Source: Penelope pileata
Lineage: Eukaryota > Chordata > Aves > Galliformes > Cracidae
Direction of reading: 5' to 3'
Assembly (NCBI GenBank): GCA_013396635.1
Contig: WBMW01005663.1
Location: 77,015-141,014, forward strand
DNA length: 64,000 bases
Shown: piece by piece, positions 36,118-46,432 of the stretch
How positions within the stretch are numbered: the stretch's first letter is position 1
Layout of the letters: each line of letters opens with the position of its first letter
The notes under the pieces: generated by a model
Seen by the model: the letters and a program-made list of their open reading frames with translations, nothing else
The model's database searches: none
What the model was told of the DNA's origin: nothing
Made by a program: the position numbers and the translations under genes

Positions 36118-36385
36118 ACCTCCTCCAACGGGGGAAATGCTAGGAGCTGCCTACCTGCTTGCTGCCTGAGACCTGATGGCCTGATGCCTGCTTGCTGCTG
36201 CTCCCCCTGCGCTCTCGCTCCCTCGCTCCCACACGGGCCTGAAGATATTCCTGGTCTGATCGAACGGCGTGGGATCCATGGTGGTTACTGCCCCCGCTTT
36301 CTATATGTAACCCTTGCTCTTATTTCCTATCTTTTACTATCGCCTGCCTCCCCATCCCCGTCTCCCTCACTGGCCAGAATTTTCT

Positions 36386-36391
36386 ATTAAA
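36386..36391 (+). promoter_or_regulatory. LTR polyadenylation signal
   Basis: ATTAAA lies about 92 bp before the LTR end, consistent with the R/U5 boundary region. Confidence 0.6.
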
Positions 36392-36483
36392 CTGGTCGGA
36401 CAACATTTGACTTCGTTTGCGTCTTAATCTCACTCCGGGTATGTTGCAGAATCTCCCCTCCCTCCGATAATCGGAGCGGGACA

Positions 36484-39400
36484 ATCAAATGCTCCTTAAA
36501 ACTTTCTACTTCAGTTTTTGGGATATTAGCTTATTTGTTGGGTCTTAGTTGGCTTTCATTTATTTTTATTTTGACAGTAGCATAACTGAATAGTACTTTC
36601 GAAAACATGTAGATGAGGATTGGACAAAGCACGATAAAGAGGAGGAATGCTTCTAAATCACATGGATAGCTTATAAACATCTTCCCCTATCATGATATCG
36701 CAATCACTGATTGGAATAGTAGATACATGTTTTGAAAGACCTCAGTGTTACACTCTCTTTCTGGTTAACAGCTTTTACTTCAACAAGTATTTGTTTTCAA
36801 GCCTATAAATCAAGAATCCCAGCACCTATATTTTCCAAAATGATATTGCTGTTGGTCTGTATAAAGTTTAGATTTCACTAAAGGAAACGTTTCATTTTAT
36901 TTTATTCATCTTCTATGTTCCCTGTCTTTGATGGCTGGGAACCAGCCAGAAAGCACACTATGACCTCGCATGTAACAGGAGCAGAGAAAACTCATTGCTT
37001 GCAGAAACTTCTGCGCTGAGTGAGTCTTAGCTCTAAATGTAGTGGTTGCCTAATATCTGACGGATATCCCAAGATCCAGAAGTACCTGCTGCTTTTGCTT
37101 TCCCAGTAGCACCTTTGGTGCAGCCCCCGCTGCAAGGACTCCTTCCATCTGAGTCATTCTTGATTACTGTTAGGGTTTTCTTCTAGCAATGTTGCTCTCA
37201 ATTATCTATCCCACCACACATACCATTCTCTGGTCAAGTTACCCATGAATCAACCCAGAAGGAATGTGTTTCTTGCATATGATCTCCACATTAAATTCTC
37301 TGTTGGCACAGAGAATTAAAAATATAAATGCCCTAATACAGTACGAAAAGCCTGAACATTATGCATGCAATGCATAATGCAATGCATGCATGTAAGATTC
37401 TTTCTGGCCTCCCTCTGGAACAAACCCTAGAACTCAAAATTATTCCATGCATTGGAGAGGTGTTACATGGATCAGATGGATTGTAACTAACACCTCTTCA
37501 GGCTTCTTGTATCAATCACAAAAATTAAAATTATGTTTTCATCCTGAATTCTATTTTACATCTGTAAGCTCTAGATAAAATGTAGTACTCTAGAAAAGGA
37601 AAGCTACAGGTGACTTTACATTGTTTTACTGTTTTTCCTGCTAATTTAGCCCAGTAGCCATGATGAATCAGAGGGAACTAAATGATATATTGCTTTGTTT
37701 CCTACTAATTCTTCTGCATCCAGCAATCGTGGCAGGTAATTATAATATGACAATGAAAATTCAGAACCAAAGACTGAAGATTACTGTTACATCCCTAGAG
37801 CTTTTTTTAGCAACAGACTGCACTTCCATGTGAAAATAGCCTCCCTATGGTTTAGAGAGCCATAAAAATACAATTTTCCATATATCAATTGGAATATCTG
37901 GAAACATGAAGACAACAAAAATCATGCTTTGAAAATTGGTTGAAAGCTGATGTATGAAGGACATTATTCCTGTGGCCGGTTTACAAAGCTAGAAAGGACT
38001 ATATAGAAAAATGAATGGTAGTGGACTCAACTCACAAACCACGTGTACCACAGATGAAGAAAACTGAAAGAAATAAGCAGGTCAAGTAATTTTTGCTCCA
38101 CATCATATATGACAGACCTGAAGGGTAATTACTTAGACACTGGCTATTTCAAAATCACTTGCTCTAAACATTCACTTTATCTCTTGAGTGAAGTAAGAAC
38201 CATTTTGTCCTTGATTAATTTTATGGATTGAGAGGGACTAACTGGGTATATTCATGCCATATTGATTTGTCTGCTGACATGGGTAGTGATTTTAATTGTG
38301 CCTCTTTATGCAAACTACTTTTGACTAATTAGGCATCAATTCAGTGGGTTCTGTGAAGTGCTTCATTTACTGTTATAGTTCAACCAAATATTTTTTGCAA
38401 GGACATAGCTTCACCTTTCTTTAAATTTGCATGGATAAAAGACCTTTAGCAAAAGGAAAATTTCAATAAACTGAGGAAAACAGAAACAATTTAAGAAAAG
38501 CAACTGCCTGAAGCAGACACTTAGACTTCACAGTGATATGCAAAACAAAGCTGAGCAGATAATAAACAAGAAGACAAACAAAATAAACACTCTAAATTAA
38601 GATGTGTTTTGTGAAAAACTGAAATGATAAGAAGTGATTGGAGATATCTGCAGTGGTGACCATCTTTTGCACCCTGTACTTCCATCTTGCCATATTTCTG
38701 CTACCTTCTACCTCTTCTTCCCTTTGTGATATATGACTGGAGAGATACGGTAGTTGGTTATTGAGCCAATCTTTCCTCCTCCCATTTACTGAGAATTAGA
38801 AGATTGTTACTTGTGTCTGCAAAGTTCTCCATGCAGGGCCATGAGTCTTCTCTAAGAATACAAGCCAAACTCTGTGTGTACTTGCTTCAGTTTAGCCATG
38901 TGCTTAGAAAATTCTGAACAGTTCAATCTGTTTCCCAAAGTGCAGCTTCTTTCTCACAGCTACTCCTGCTCTTTACTAATGCCTCCTTCTAACTGAAGCA
39001 ACAGTTTCTAAAATTCAACATTATTTTCTGAAGGTCCATCCAGAGGCTGAATGAAAACCTTTTTTCACCATCAACCACTCAAGACACAATTGCCGTCTTC
39101 CCACGTGCTCTTTGCTATCTGTCTGTATTATTATTATTTCCTCAAACTGTATGTAAATTGGAGAAATACTTGAGTTTTGTCTTTCTAAGTGGTTTAGATC
39201 ACATTCCTTATATTTCACTTATAATTCAGGTAGAAAACTCCTCAAACCTCATAACTTAATCATAAAGCAAGACACAAGGGCTCACCAGGATTTCATTAAA
39301 CATGCAGTGTGGTTAGATTTTCCTATTGGTGTACTAGAGAAAGTTGAGAGATATTTAATATTCATGCCATTTTTTGAACAATTTATCTTTTTTCTAAAAA

Positions 39401-40836
39401 TACAATGTAGATAAGCTTTATACAACTTAATATATGTTGTATGTATGCATTTAGGCTACTGTGCAAAGAACATCTAATCTTTTCACCAAATTATGTAACA
39501 TAAGAATTTGTACACTAGCGAAAGATGTCTTTGATATGGACATAGCTACTGTTACTTTGTTTAGATGTCTTGAAATTGTAATTATTATCATATATTATTT
39601 ATTTTCTTATTACTGTTACCAACTTCAAATAGATAACTTTACCACTATTTACTCCCTTTTATTAGGCCATTATATTTTTATTACTCTACTACTCTTTATT
39701 GTTATTGCCATCATGAAAGTGGTTTGCATTGCAATTGTCTTCATTACCAGGGAAAATTGCAAGGAAACAAAGAGCTCTTCAGTCAATATTTCTAAAAAAA
39801 AAAAGTCATAAATTGCTCTTACTAAATCAGAAGGCTCTGTATATATCCTGAACAAAAAAATACCCAAAGCAAATACCAAACTTCCATCAGTCTTGCAAGA
39901 ATAGTTACTGCAGCCCGTGGATACTTCCCCTGCAACATCAAAGATAAAATTAACAGTAGCCTGTTTCCATCCCTTGAGACTGTGGCTTAATAAGAGAAAG
40001 TAATCACCTATCAAACTGCTATGCATTACATATCTTTATTATATCCTTTTGTGCTCCTCTCTGTATCATTATGGTACCTTTGTCAGCCATGAAAACAAAT
40101 GAGCATTGTATAAAAACAGCTATTATTATCAATCATGCCTCAAAAGTGATTATTTTTCATTCTCTCAAGCATGTGTCTTTTTTTTTTTTTTTCCAAAAAC
40201 TGAAATTAATGTTAGACTGAGAGTTTACCAGGTTGTAAATACACAGGTATTTCTGAACAGCCATAGCTTAAAACCTATGGTTTCATGAAGAGGCTTAATA
40301 TTCGCGTTATGTGGATGAGGCTAGTCAAACAATTTTAATTGTCTTTTTCTGGAAGGGCTTCCTAATCTTCTTTAAGCAGGGTTTTACCCTACATTGAACA
40401 AAGATAATCTCAAATAAAGCTTACTGTACTCTGCTGTGATATAGCTGCTGACTTGGTTCCTCTTTCCTGACCATACTTCTTTGTTTCTTTCTCTTTTGCT
40501 TATTACTGTTATTACTATTGTTATTAAGTCATGGCAACTGATTACAAAATGCATCTATCCTTTGCTGATGTTTATACCTTTTCCCATTTAGGATTCAGGT
40601 ACTTTGTTCCATCTTTCTTGCCTACATGATTTATTTTGCTCCCTTTCAAAAACAGATTGTGTCCGAGGACTGCTTACATTCTTCTTCAGGAATTCTCCAC
40701 GTCAGTTTTTCTTCTATCCGTTACGCTACGGGAAATCTGATTTGCATAAACTACTTCCTTGCTTCTTGCAGACTCCCATCCAGAGGATTCCAGATTCACT
40801 GTGCTATGTCTGTAAAGTCAGGTTGCACATACATGT
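36484..40836. other. Unique non-coding DNA
   Basis: No gene is recognised. It contains a palindromic ATGCAT cluster at 37357-37393 and a T-run near 40178-40192. Short open frames up to 118 codons carry no motif. Confidence 0.6.
37357..37393. repeat. ATGCAT palindrome cluster
   Basis: CATTATGCATGCAATGCATA is followed by ATGCAATGCATGCATGT. The stretch consists of overlapping ATGCAT and ATGCAA words and is nearly self-complementary. It may be a slippage product or a cluster of POU-type octamer half-sites. Confidence 0.7.
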
Positions 40837-41390
40837 GGGTTGCTCTGAAAGCAATGTCTCCTATTTATTCTCGTGGAAAATACAACAGATACAAAACACA
40901 ATAACACGATTTGATAGAGGAAATTATCAGCTACAAAACGTTATTTTTCAACATAGGCACCACTGTGAGCTATGCATTTTTACCAGTGATGAACAAGAGC
41001 CTGGGTGGCACGCTCATAAGAATCTGCATGGCCTTCTGGAAAGTGGCTTGGCTTTCATGTTGGTGTTGAAGAACACCACCCACTGCCTCACTGTGCTCAT
41101 ATCCACTGTTTGGTCTCCATAAACATTCAGCAAGTGTCGATGAATGCCAGTGGGTGCCATCCTTTGTGCATGGAGTAATTATATTCCACACTTTTGCTTC
41201 ATATGCACTTTCACGTTGAATGTCATTTTGTCGGACTGCCCCTCTGCTACCATCTGTCACACAGCAGTAAAATGTAATGGAATATTGGTGGGAAGGTTCA
41301 ACTTCTACTGCCATACCACCAACATCCACCTCTGATATCACAGGCCAACATAATAAAATAAGAGGCATTACTTTTGGAGCAGCCTTCATA
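40837..41390 (-). mobile_element. Galluhop-like mariner, internally deleted copy 3
   Basis: The left end reads GGGTTGCTCTGAAAGCAATG and the right end is the inverted AGAGGCATTACTTTTGGAGC. On the minus strand one frame keeps a good remnant of the N-terminal helix-turn-helix, containing GIHRHLLNVYGDQTVDMST (about 41090-41160). The transposase tail lies at about 40925-40990. The D,D-catalytic core is deleted. A different minus-strand frame is open for 139 codons (40970-41389) but is not the transposase frame. This copy shows most clearly that it is the same deletion form as the copies at 5931 and 32322. Confidence 0.88.
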
Positions 41391-41591
41391 GATTCTTTTA
41401 AAGGATCAGAAAGCCTGCTGTTATGGTGCTACTTTGAATGACATCTTTGAGCATTTTCTATGATTATTCATTTAATTAAGGAAAAATCTTGCTTTTTCTG
41501 TGCCACTAATTTGAATATAAAAGCAGCAGTCATTTATGTAAATGTTTTGACTGTGGAATAGAGAACCAGATACGAGACAAGTGGACATAAT

Positions 41592-42020
41592 GGAAAGAGA
41601 CCAGCAAAGGGTTGCAAAGATCATGAAAGAAGTGGAGCACCTAACATATGAGGTGACAATGAGAGATCTGTTCAGCCTGGAGAAAAGGCTCAGGGGGATG
41701 TCGACAATACGTATAAATGCCTGATGAAAAGAGCAGAGAAAACACTACTAGACTCTTCTCAGGGGTGCCCAGGACATGAAGGAGCGGGCACAAACTGAAA
41801 TACAAGGTATTTTGTTTAAACATACAATAATTACTCTGAGGATGGTCAAAGTCTGGAACAAAATTGCAGAAAGATGTGGTAGAGTGTCTGTCCTTGGAGA
41901 CATTCAAAATTCAACTGCTCAAAATGCCAGACATTTCATATGCTGAATCTCTTTTGAGCAAAGGTGGTTGGACGATCTCTGGAACTGCTTCCAACCTTAT
42001 CTATTTTGCAATTTTGTGAT
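41592..42020 (+). mobile_element. CR1 LINE 3' fragment
   Basis: A sense CR1 containing GACCAGCAAAGGGTTGCAAA, CTGTTCAGCCTGGAGAAAAG, GCTCAGGGGGATG, then GGGCACAAACTGAAATACAA and GGTGGTTGGACGATCTCTGG, with a decayed tail GCAATTTTGTGAT. It is moderately diverged with small deletions, and sits about 200 bp after the third mariner copy. Confidence 0.9.
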
Positions 42021-45000
42021 ATTAAAGGAAGTAAATTACAATTCATAAGTGAGAGTATTTGCTCAACATTTATGGCCTCCATTAAGAGAACAGACTCAGT
42101 GCCTCATGTCTCAACAGGTGTGCAAATTCTGCCTGTAGTTCTAGATACTGAAGAGATCAGATATTGATCTCTGTCTTCTGTTAGGGATTAAATATCTTAA
42201 AAATGTAAACATTAAATAAACGGAAAGGTTCCTAGGATCCACAAGCCTTTGAAGCTATTGTATAAACACATTTCATATTGAATACAGTGACTATGCTACA
42301 AACTGAATATGGCTAAAACATGAATACAGAAAAGGCATCCCGTTTTAATATTAGCACATCAAAAGATCTACCACCTACTTTGCACTTTATTCTGGTACTT
42401 ATAAATCGTCCTGGTTTCTAATTATTTTAATATCTAACTGAACTAGTTATATTTCTGCCTTCTGATATTTGCCTTTTCCATTTCCCCTTGCAAGTTTATA
42501 ATAGACATTCATGAATAAAAACAAGAGGAAAAGAGGAAATAAATGTAATCCTATGCAACTGATACATTGTCACTTGTCAGCATTTGAACACACATTTGAC
42601 TTAGGCAAGGATTTGCCTCGTTTCAGTAGATTTTTAGTATTTTTAAGTCCCTAGTAGAATTATTTGCCTGTATCAATTTCTCAGATTGTTTGACATCTGC
42701 AAGTCATCAGGTGTTTAAAAGACACATAACCATCCTGTTAAATAAAAACCAGCATTCATATTTGAAACATATTTGAAAGGTTTTTTTGTCATTTCATTTC
42801 TACTTATGGCACTCAAAAACAGTTAGGAAATCTTCACACTTTTCATACTTTTGCTTTGCTCTAAGAGCCCAAGTATTCAGTGTCATGTTTGAAATGTTTT
42901 GATTAGCAAAAGGAAAAGGAACAGGTTTTATGATCTGCAACTTCAAGCAAAGTAAGAGTGTTTCTTATATATTGTCTAGGTAATAGCTAATGGGATCAAA
43001 CAATGAAGTAGGTTTCTCTCTTCTGTTTGATTATCTGATTTACCTTTCACTGACTAAAAGTCTTCTTTCTTGAGCTACTTCAAACATCATTTCCAGTGTG
43101 CAAACTTTAGTGACATTCCATATTTTCAAAGACAGCAGCCACAAAAACCTTCTCCATTTTTTTTAAAGCCAAACCATTCTGCAGTGCAACATAGTCAGTG
43201 TTATATATTGGATCAGCAGAAAGATCCAGTACAGATCTGATGTCTCAAAATTGGTGAAGAAGGCAATCATACTGGAAATTGAAGATCGAGGGAAAGGGGC
43301 AGATGGATGGAGTATTGTACAAGTTAGACGCATAGAAATGGGGCTACCCAGTTGAAAAGATGAATATATGAGTCCAGACAAAATGTTTGAAATACTTTGA
43401 AAGAATTTAAAAATATTTTCTGACAAACTATATGTTTCCTAAGAAAATACATAGCAGTTCTGTATGGTAGAATGTTTATTTCATCCACTTTGAAAAAAAA
43501 GGAACTCAATCATGGCTTTTAAATTTACAAGGAACACAATTATTTCAAAATGAATGCTAATGAAAATTTTATACTCTACTACTGCCTCTGCATCTATCTA
43601 TTCTGAATATATATTATTCACTTGCTAAGAATCTTTCCAAAATATGTCTCACTAAATTAATCTGCCTACTATATTGTAAGCAGGATACAGTACTCAGTAC
43701 TGTAAGGCCATCATCCACAAAAATAAACAGCACAGGAGAGAACCTGTATTATTTTCAGGTAGGTTATTTTATGCTTACTTTTAAACCTAGTAGTTCAGTA
43801 AATATTATTTTCTAAGTTTTGACTGGAAATCATTTACATAATTTTTCAGATCTTAAAAGTACTTTTATACTGTCTCATTAAAGAAAGGTGTTCTTAACAA
43901 CCATGTTTTTTTTTTTCTAAACTGGAATTTAGGGCTTAACTCTGACATTTGTCATATAGTCTTTATCAAGGCATATGATCACCCTATGGCACTCATTTAT
44001 GCATTTAAATGTTCCTGTATAAAATATATACATAATATATATGTTATGTATGCTTAGAGAGGAAGTGTGGGATGTTAAAGATTTAATGAGTGACCCTTTA
44101 TAACCTCACTACAGCAGCAATTGGAATGACTCAGTACATATATCAGAATATAAAAAATACAATAAGCTGAAATGGAATTTTGAAGGTTATGAAACACTAC
44201 TTTGAAACAGACAGAGTTTAGACTTATATTTCCTTTAACTTGATACAGAGGTAGAATTATAGAAATATTATTTATTTCTTTGTATTAATGCGCGGGGAAC
44301 CCATCTGCATATGAAGACCCCACTGTGGCAGATACTAACCCTCCTAGATGCAAATTATCTTTCCCTTCTTTTCTTTAAAACACTCATCTTACAACAACAA
44401 TTACTTTACAATGAATTACTTACAAATAGCTTTCACAGTATTACCTGTTTTTCAATAGCTGCAAAGACCAAAAGGCCAGGTAATTTTTAGGTCCTATACT
44501 ATACCTACTAGTCCCAAAGTTGTAGTTCATAAATAACAAAAAAGACCTGAAACTTTTCTAAACATGTCATTAGGATATACATGGAAGTCATAAATGGTTC
44601 AAGAAGTTTTATAAGATGTCTGCATAATGAAAAAATTGTTCAGATCATTTCAATTATTACGTATACTTGTGTTTAATATACATAATCAGTTATTAGAAGA
44701 GCCATTCAATTCTAGTTAAAGAAAAATAAAACATTCTCATTGTCTTTGTTTAATGCACTCAGGATTTCGTGCGAAACTTATTGAAGGCCGTTGAAAAAAC
44801 TTCAATTGCTATTGACTTGAATCCGTCTTAAGCATATGCTTGAAATTTTCATTTTTTTTGTGGGTAGGGTAAATGCTCAATGGTTGCTTATAGTAGAAGG
44901 GGTTTGGCATACTTTGAAAGCTCGTATAGTAATAATTAGATTGACTTGTTCTACTTCTGTTCAAACTCCAATCAGTACTAGCTACACGAACACAGAGTTT

Positions 45001-45504
45001 CAGACATGATGTTGTATCTGAAAGGCTCAAAAGTCATAAGCGTCATTTTCTATCTCATGCTCTGTCTCAGCCATTTGCTTTTACTGGTCACAAAGTCATT
45101 AAGAACTGAATTACCACAGTGGGAAAAACACCGATTTCTTTAAATAGCAATGATATGGCAGCAGTCACATTTAAAATACTGACACCTACAGACAGTCAGT
45201 ATTAAAATTTTAACTGCTGGAGACTGTGTTTACAGAAGAAAAGCGCATTAACATCTGACATTCATGCCACTATGATGACCGTCCAAAAAGACAAAAAAAA
45301 AAGTATTTGATATCTTCTGTATATGTGATCAAATACAAGAACATTAGCTATTTATTTAAACTTTTGATTAAACACAAAGGTGAATAGTATTGCAATCATT
45401 CAAGTTTTAATGTCTAATCTAGGATGTACATGACCAGACAGAAACAGAAAGATCAGAGAATAATTAGCGTTAGCTCTGTTCCTAACAGGTGCTAAGTGTT
45501 ATAG
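42021..45504. other. Unique non-coding DNA
   Basis: No gene or interspersed repeat is recognised. A minus-strand frame of 73 codons at 44809-45030 looks mildly peptide-like but has no motif known to me. Confidence 0.6.
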
Positions 45505-46432
45505 CATGGGTATCCAGCTTTTTGGTTTACCCAGGCTGCATTGAGTGAAGAGGAAGTGTCTTGGGTAGCATATAAAATATATAATATAGTAAATGCATAT
45601 AATTAACAGAACTTGCTTTATTTTTTATATTTTTATTAAAACATTAAAAAGCAAAAAAAAAGCATTAAACTAGTTGGATATTTGAATATCTACCTTGTTT
45701 TTCTGAAACTAATGCATCAGTCTGGTTTGGTGGAAGTGATTACAATACTTAGTGAGTTCTCAAGGTGTTTTTCAGAGGTATTTGATGATTTTTTTATTAG
45801 ATTTTTTAATTTCACTCTTCCTGTGTTTCATCCATGAAAAGAGTTGATCACAACTGTACTTACTGCAAAAAAGTGCTGTTGTGAATATGGCATGATTGTG
45901 AAGCAAGGGACATTTTTCTCTGGTAAGATAGTTCTTATAAAGGTCTAGTAGAGAGACATGATCAAATTTTTCTTTGAGTTGAATGTCTGATTGCAACTCT
46001 ATATATTCAATTTGAAAATTTGCAGGTAATATATTTCTGTCGACTGACAATGGAGTCATAGTGAAAAATGGATGATTTTTTTCAGAAATCTTGAAATCTA
46101 TTCTCAAATTTATTTATCAAAATGGAAAGCAAGGCTGCATATTTTTTGCTATTCACAGCATATCAAAATTCATAAAATTATTTGCCGTAACTTGAGTTAG
46201 CATTGCATTGCATTGCACCGCACCATCCCCATGCGCTGTTTTCAGCTCAGACAGTGCTAATTGTACATCAATGTTTGATTGTTCCTGAGCTATGGATCTG
46301 CACATGGGGCCAGGCCGAGATGCTTGGCAGGGAATAGCTGCCAATGATAATAGAGCAACGGCAGGGGGTGGGCCGCAGTACAGGCTGTGCCAGGCCGCAT
46401 GTGGCCCGTGGGCGGTGGGTTGGATATGCCTG
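45505..46432 (-). mobile_element. hAT-Charlie-type DNA transposon, internally deleted
   Basis: The left end reads CATGGGTATCCAGCTTTTTG, then GTTTACCCAGGCTGCATTGA. The right end is the inverted form, with CATGTGGCCCGTGGGCGGTG followed by GGTTGGATATGCCTG, the wording typical of Charlie elements (ends in CA...TG, GGCCGCATGCGGCCC motif). Flanking 8-mers TGTTATAG (45497-45504) and GGTTATAG (46433-46440) form an 8-bp hAT target duplication with one change. Sliding by two bases gives a perfect TTATAGCA pair. Inside, on the minus strand, a piece of the transposase C-terminus remains (45772-46107). At 928 bp it is far shorter than an autonomous element. Charlie12 is the likely chicken relative, from memory. 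Confidence 0.88.
45772..46107 (-). pseudogene. hAT transposase C-terminal dimerisation domain remnant
   Basis: The 111-codon frame carries the hATC signature. Residues 36-48 read IELQSDIQLKEKF and residues 84-97 read YSCDQLFSWMKHRK, matching the pattern (L)CEQLFS.MK..KS of hAT transposases and of the domesticated relatives GTF2IRD2, ZBED5 and FAM200. The zinc-finger BED domain and catalytic aspartates are missing because of the internal deletion. It lies within a Charlie-type element, so it is a transposon fossil and not a host gene. Confidence 0.82.

Larger units (their letters stand above)
35837..36483 (+). mobile_element. Well-preserved solo LTR, 647 bp, perfect 5-bp target duplication
   Basis: The element starts TGTAAGAGACTGTTTTGGAA and ends GGAGCGGGACA, and is flanked on both sides by ATCAA (35832-35836 and 36484-36488). 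It has LTR anatomy in the plus sense: a GC-rich U3 with a repeated TTGTCTCAAAGTTTGC motif (first copy near 35862, second near 35889), a TATA-like GGATAAAAAG at 36108, a CT-rich R region, ATTAAA at 36386, and a short U5. CpGs are abundant compared with the flanks, which suggests little time for methylation decay. No internal region is attached. I cannot name the family; the 5-bp duplication does not settle the ERV class. Confidence 0.9.

Noticed and set aside
36076..36390. 104-codon frame inside the LTR
   Set aside because: It lies across the TATA, R and polyadenylation region of a solo LTR, is Cys/Pro-rich from CT-rich DNA, and is not a coding region.
37357..37393. CRISPR-like or other direct-repeat array
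   Set aside because: Only short overlapping palindromes with no spacers; CRISPR is not expected in this bird-like DNA.
40970..41389. 139-codon minus-strand frame in the third mariner copy
   Set aside because: It is on the transposase strand but in a different frame; the real helix-turn-helix remnant is read in another frame. Not a gene.
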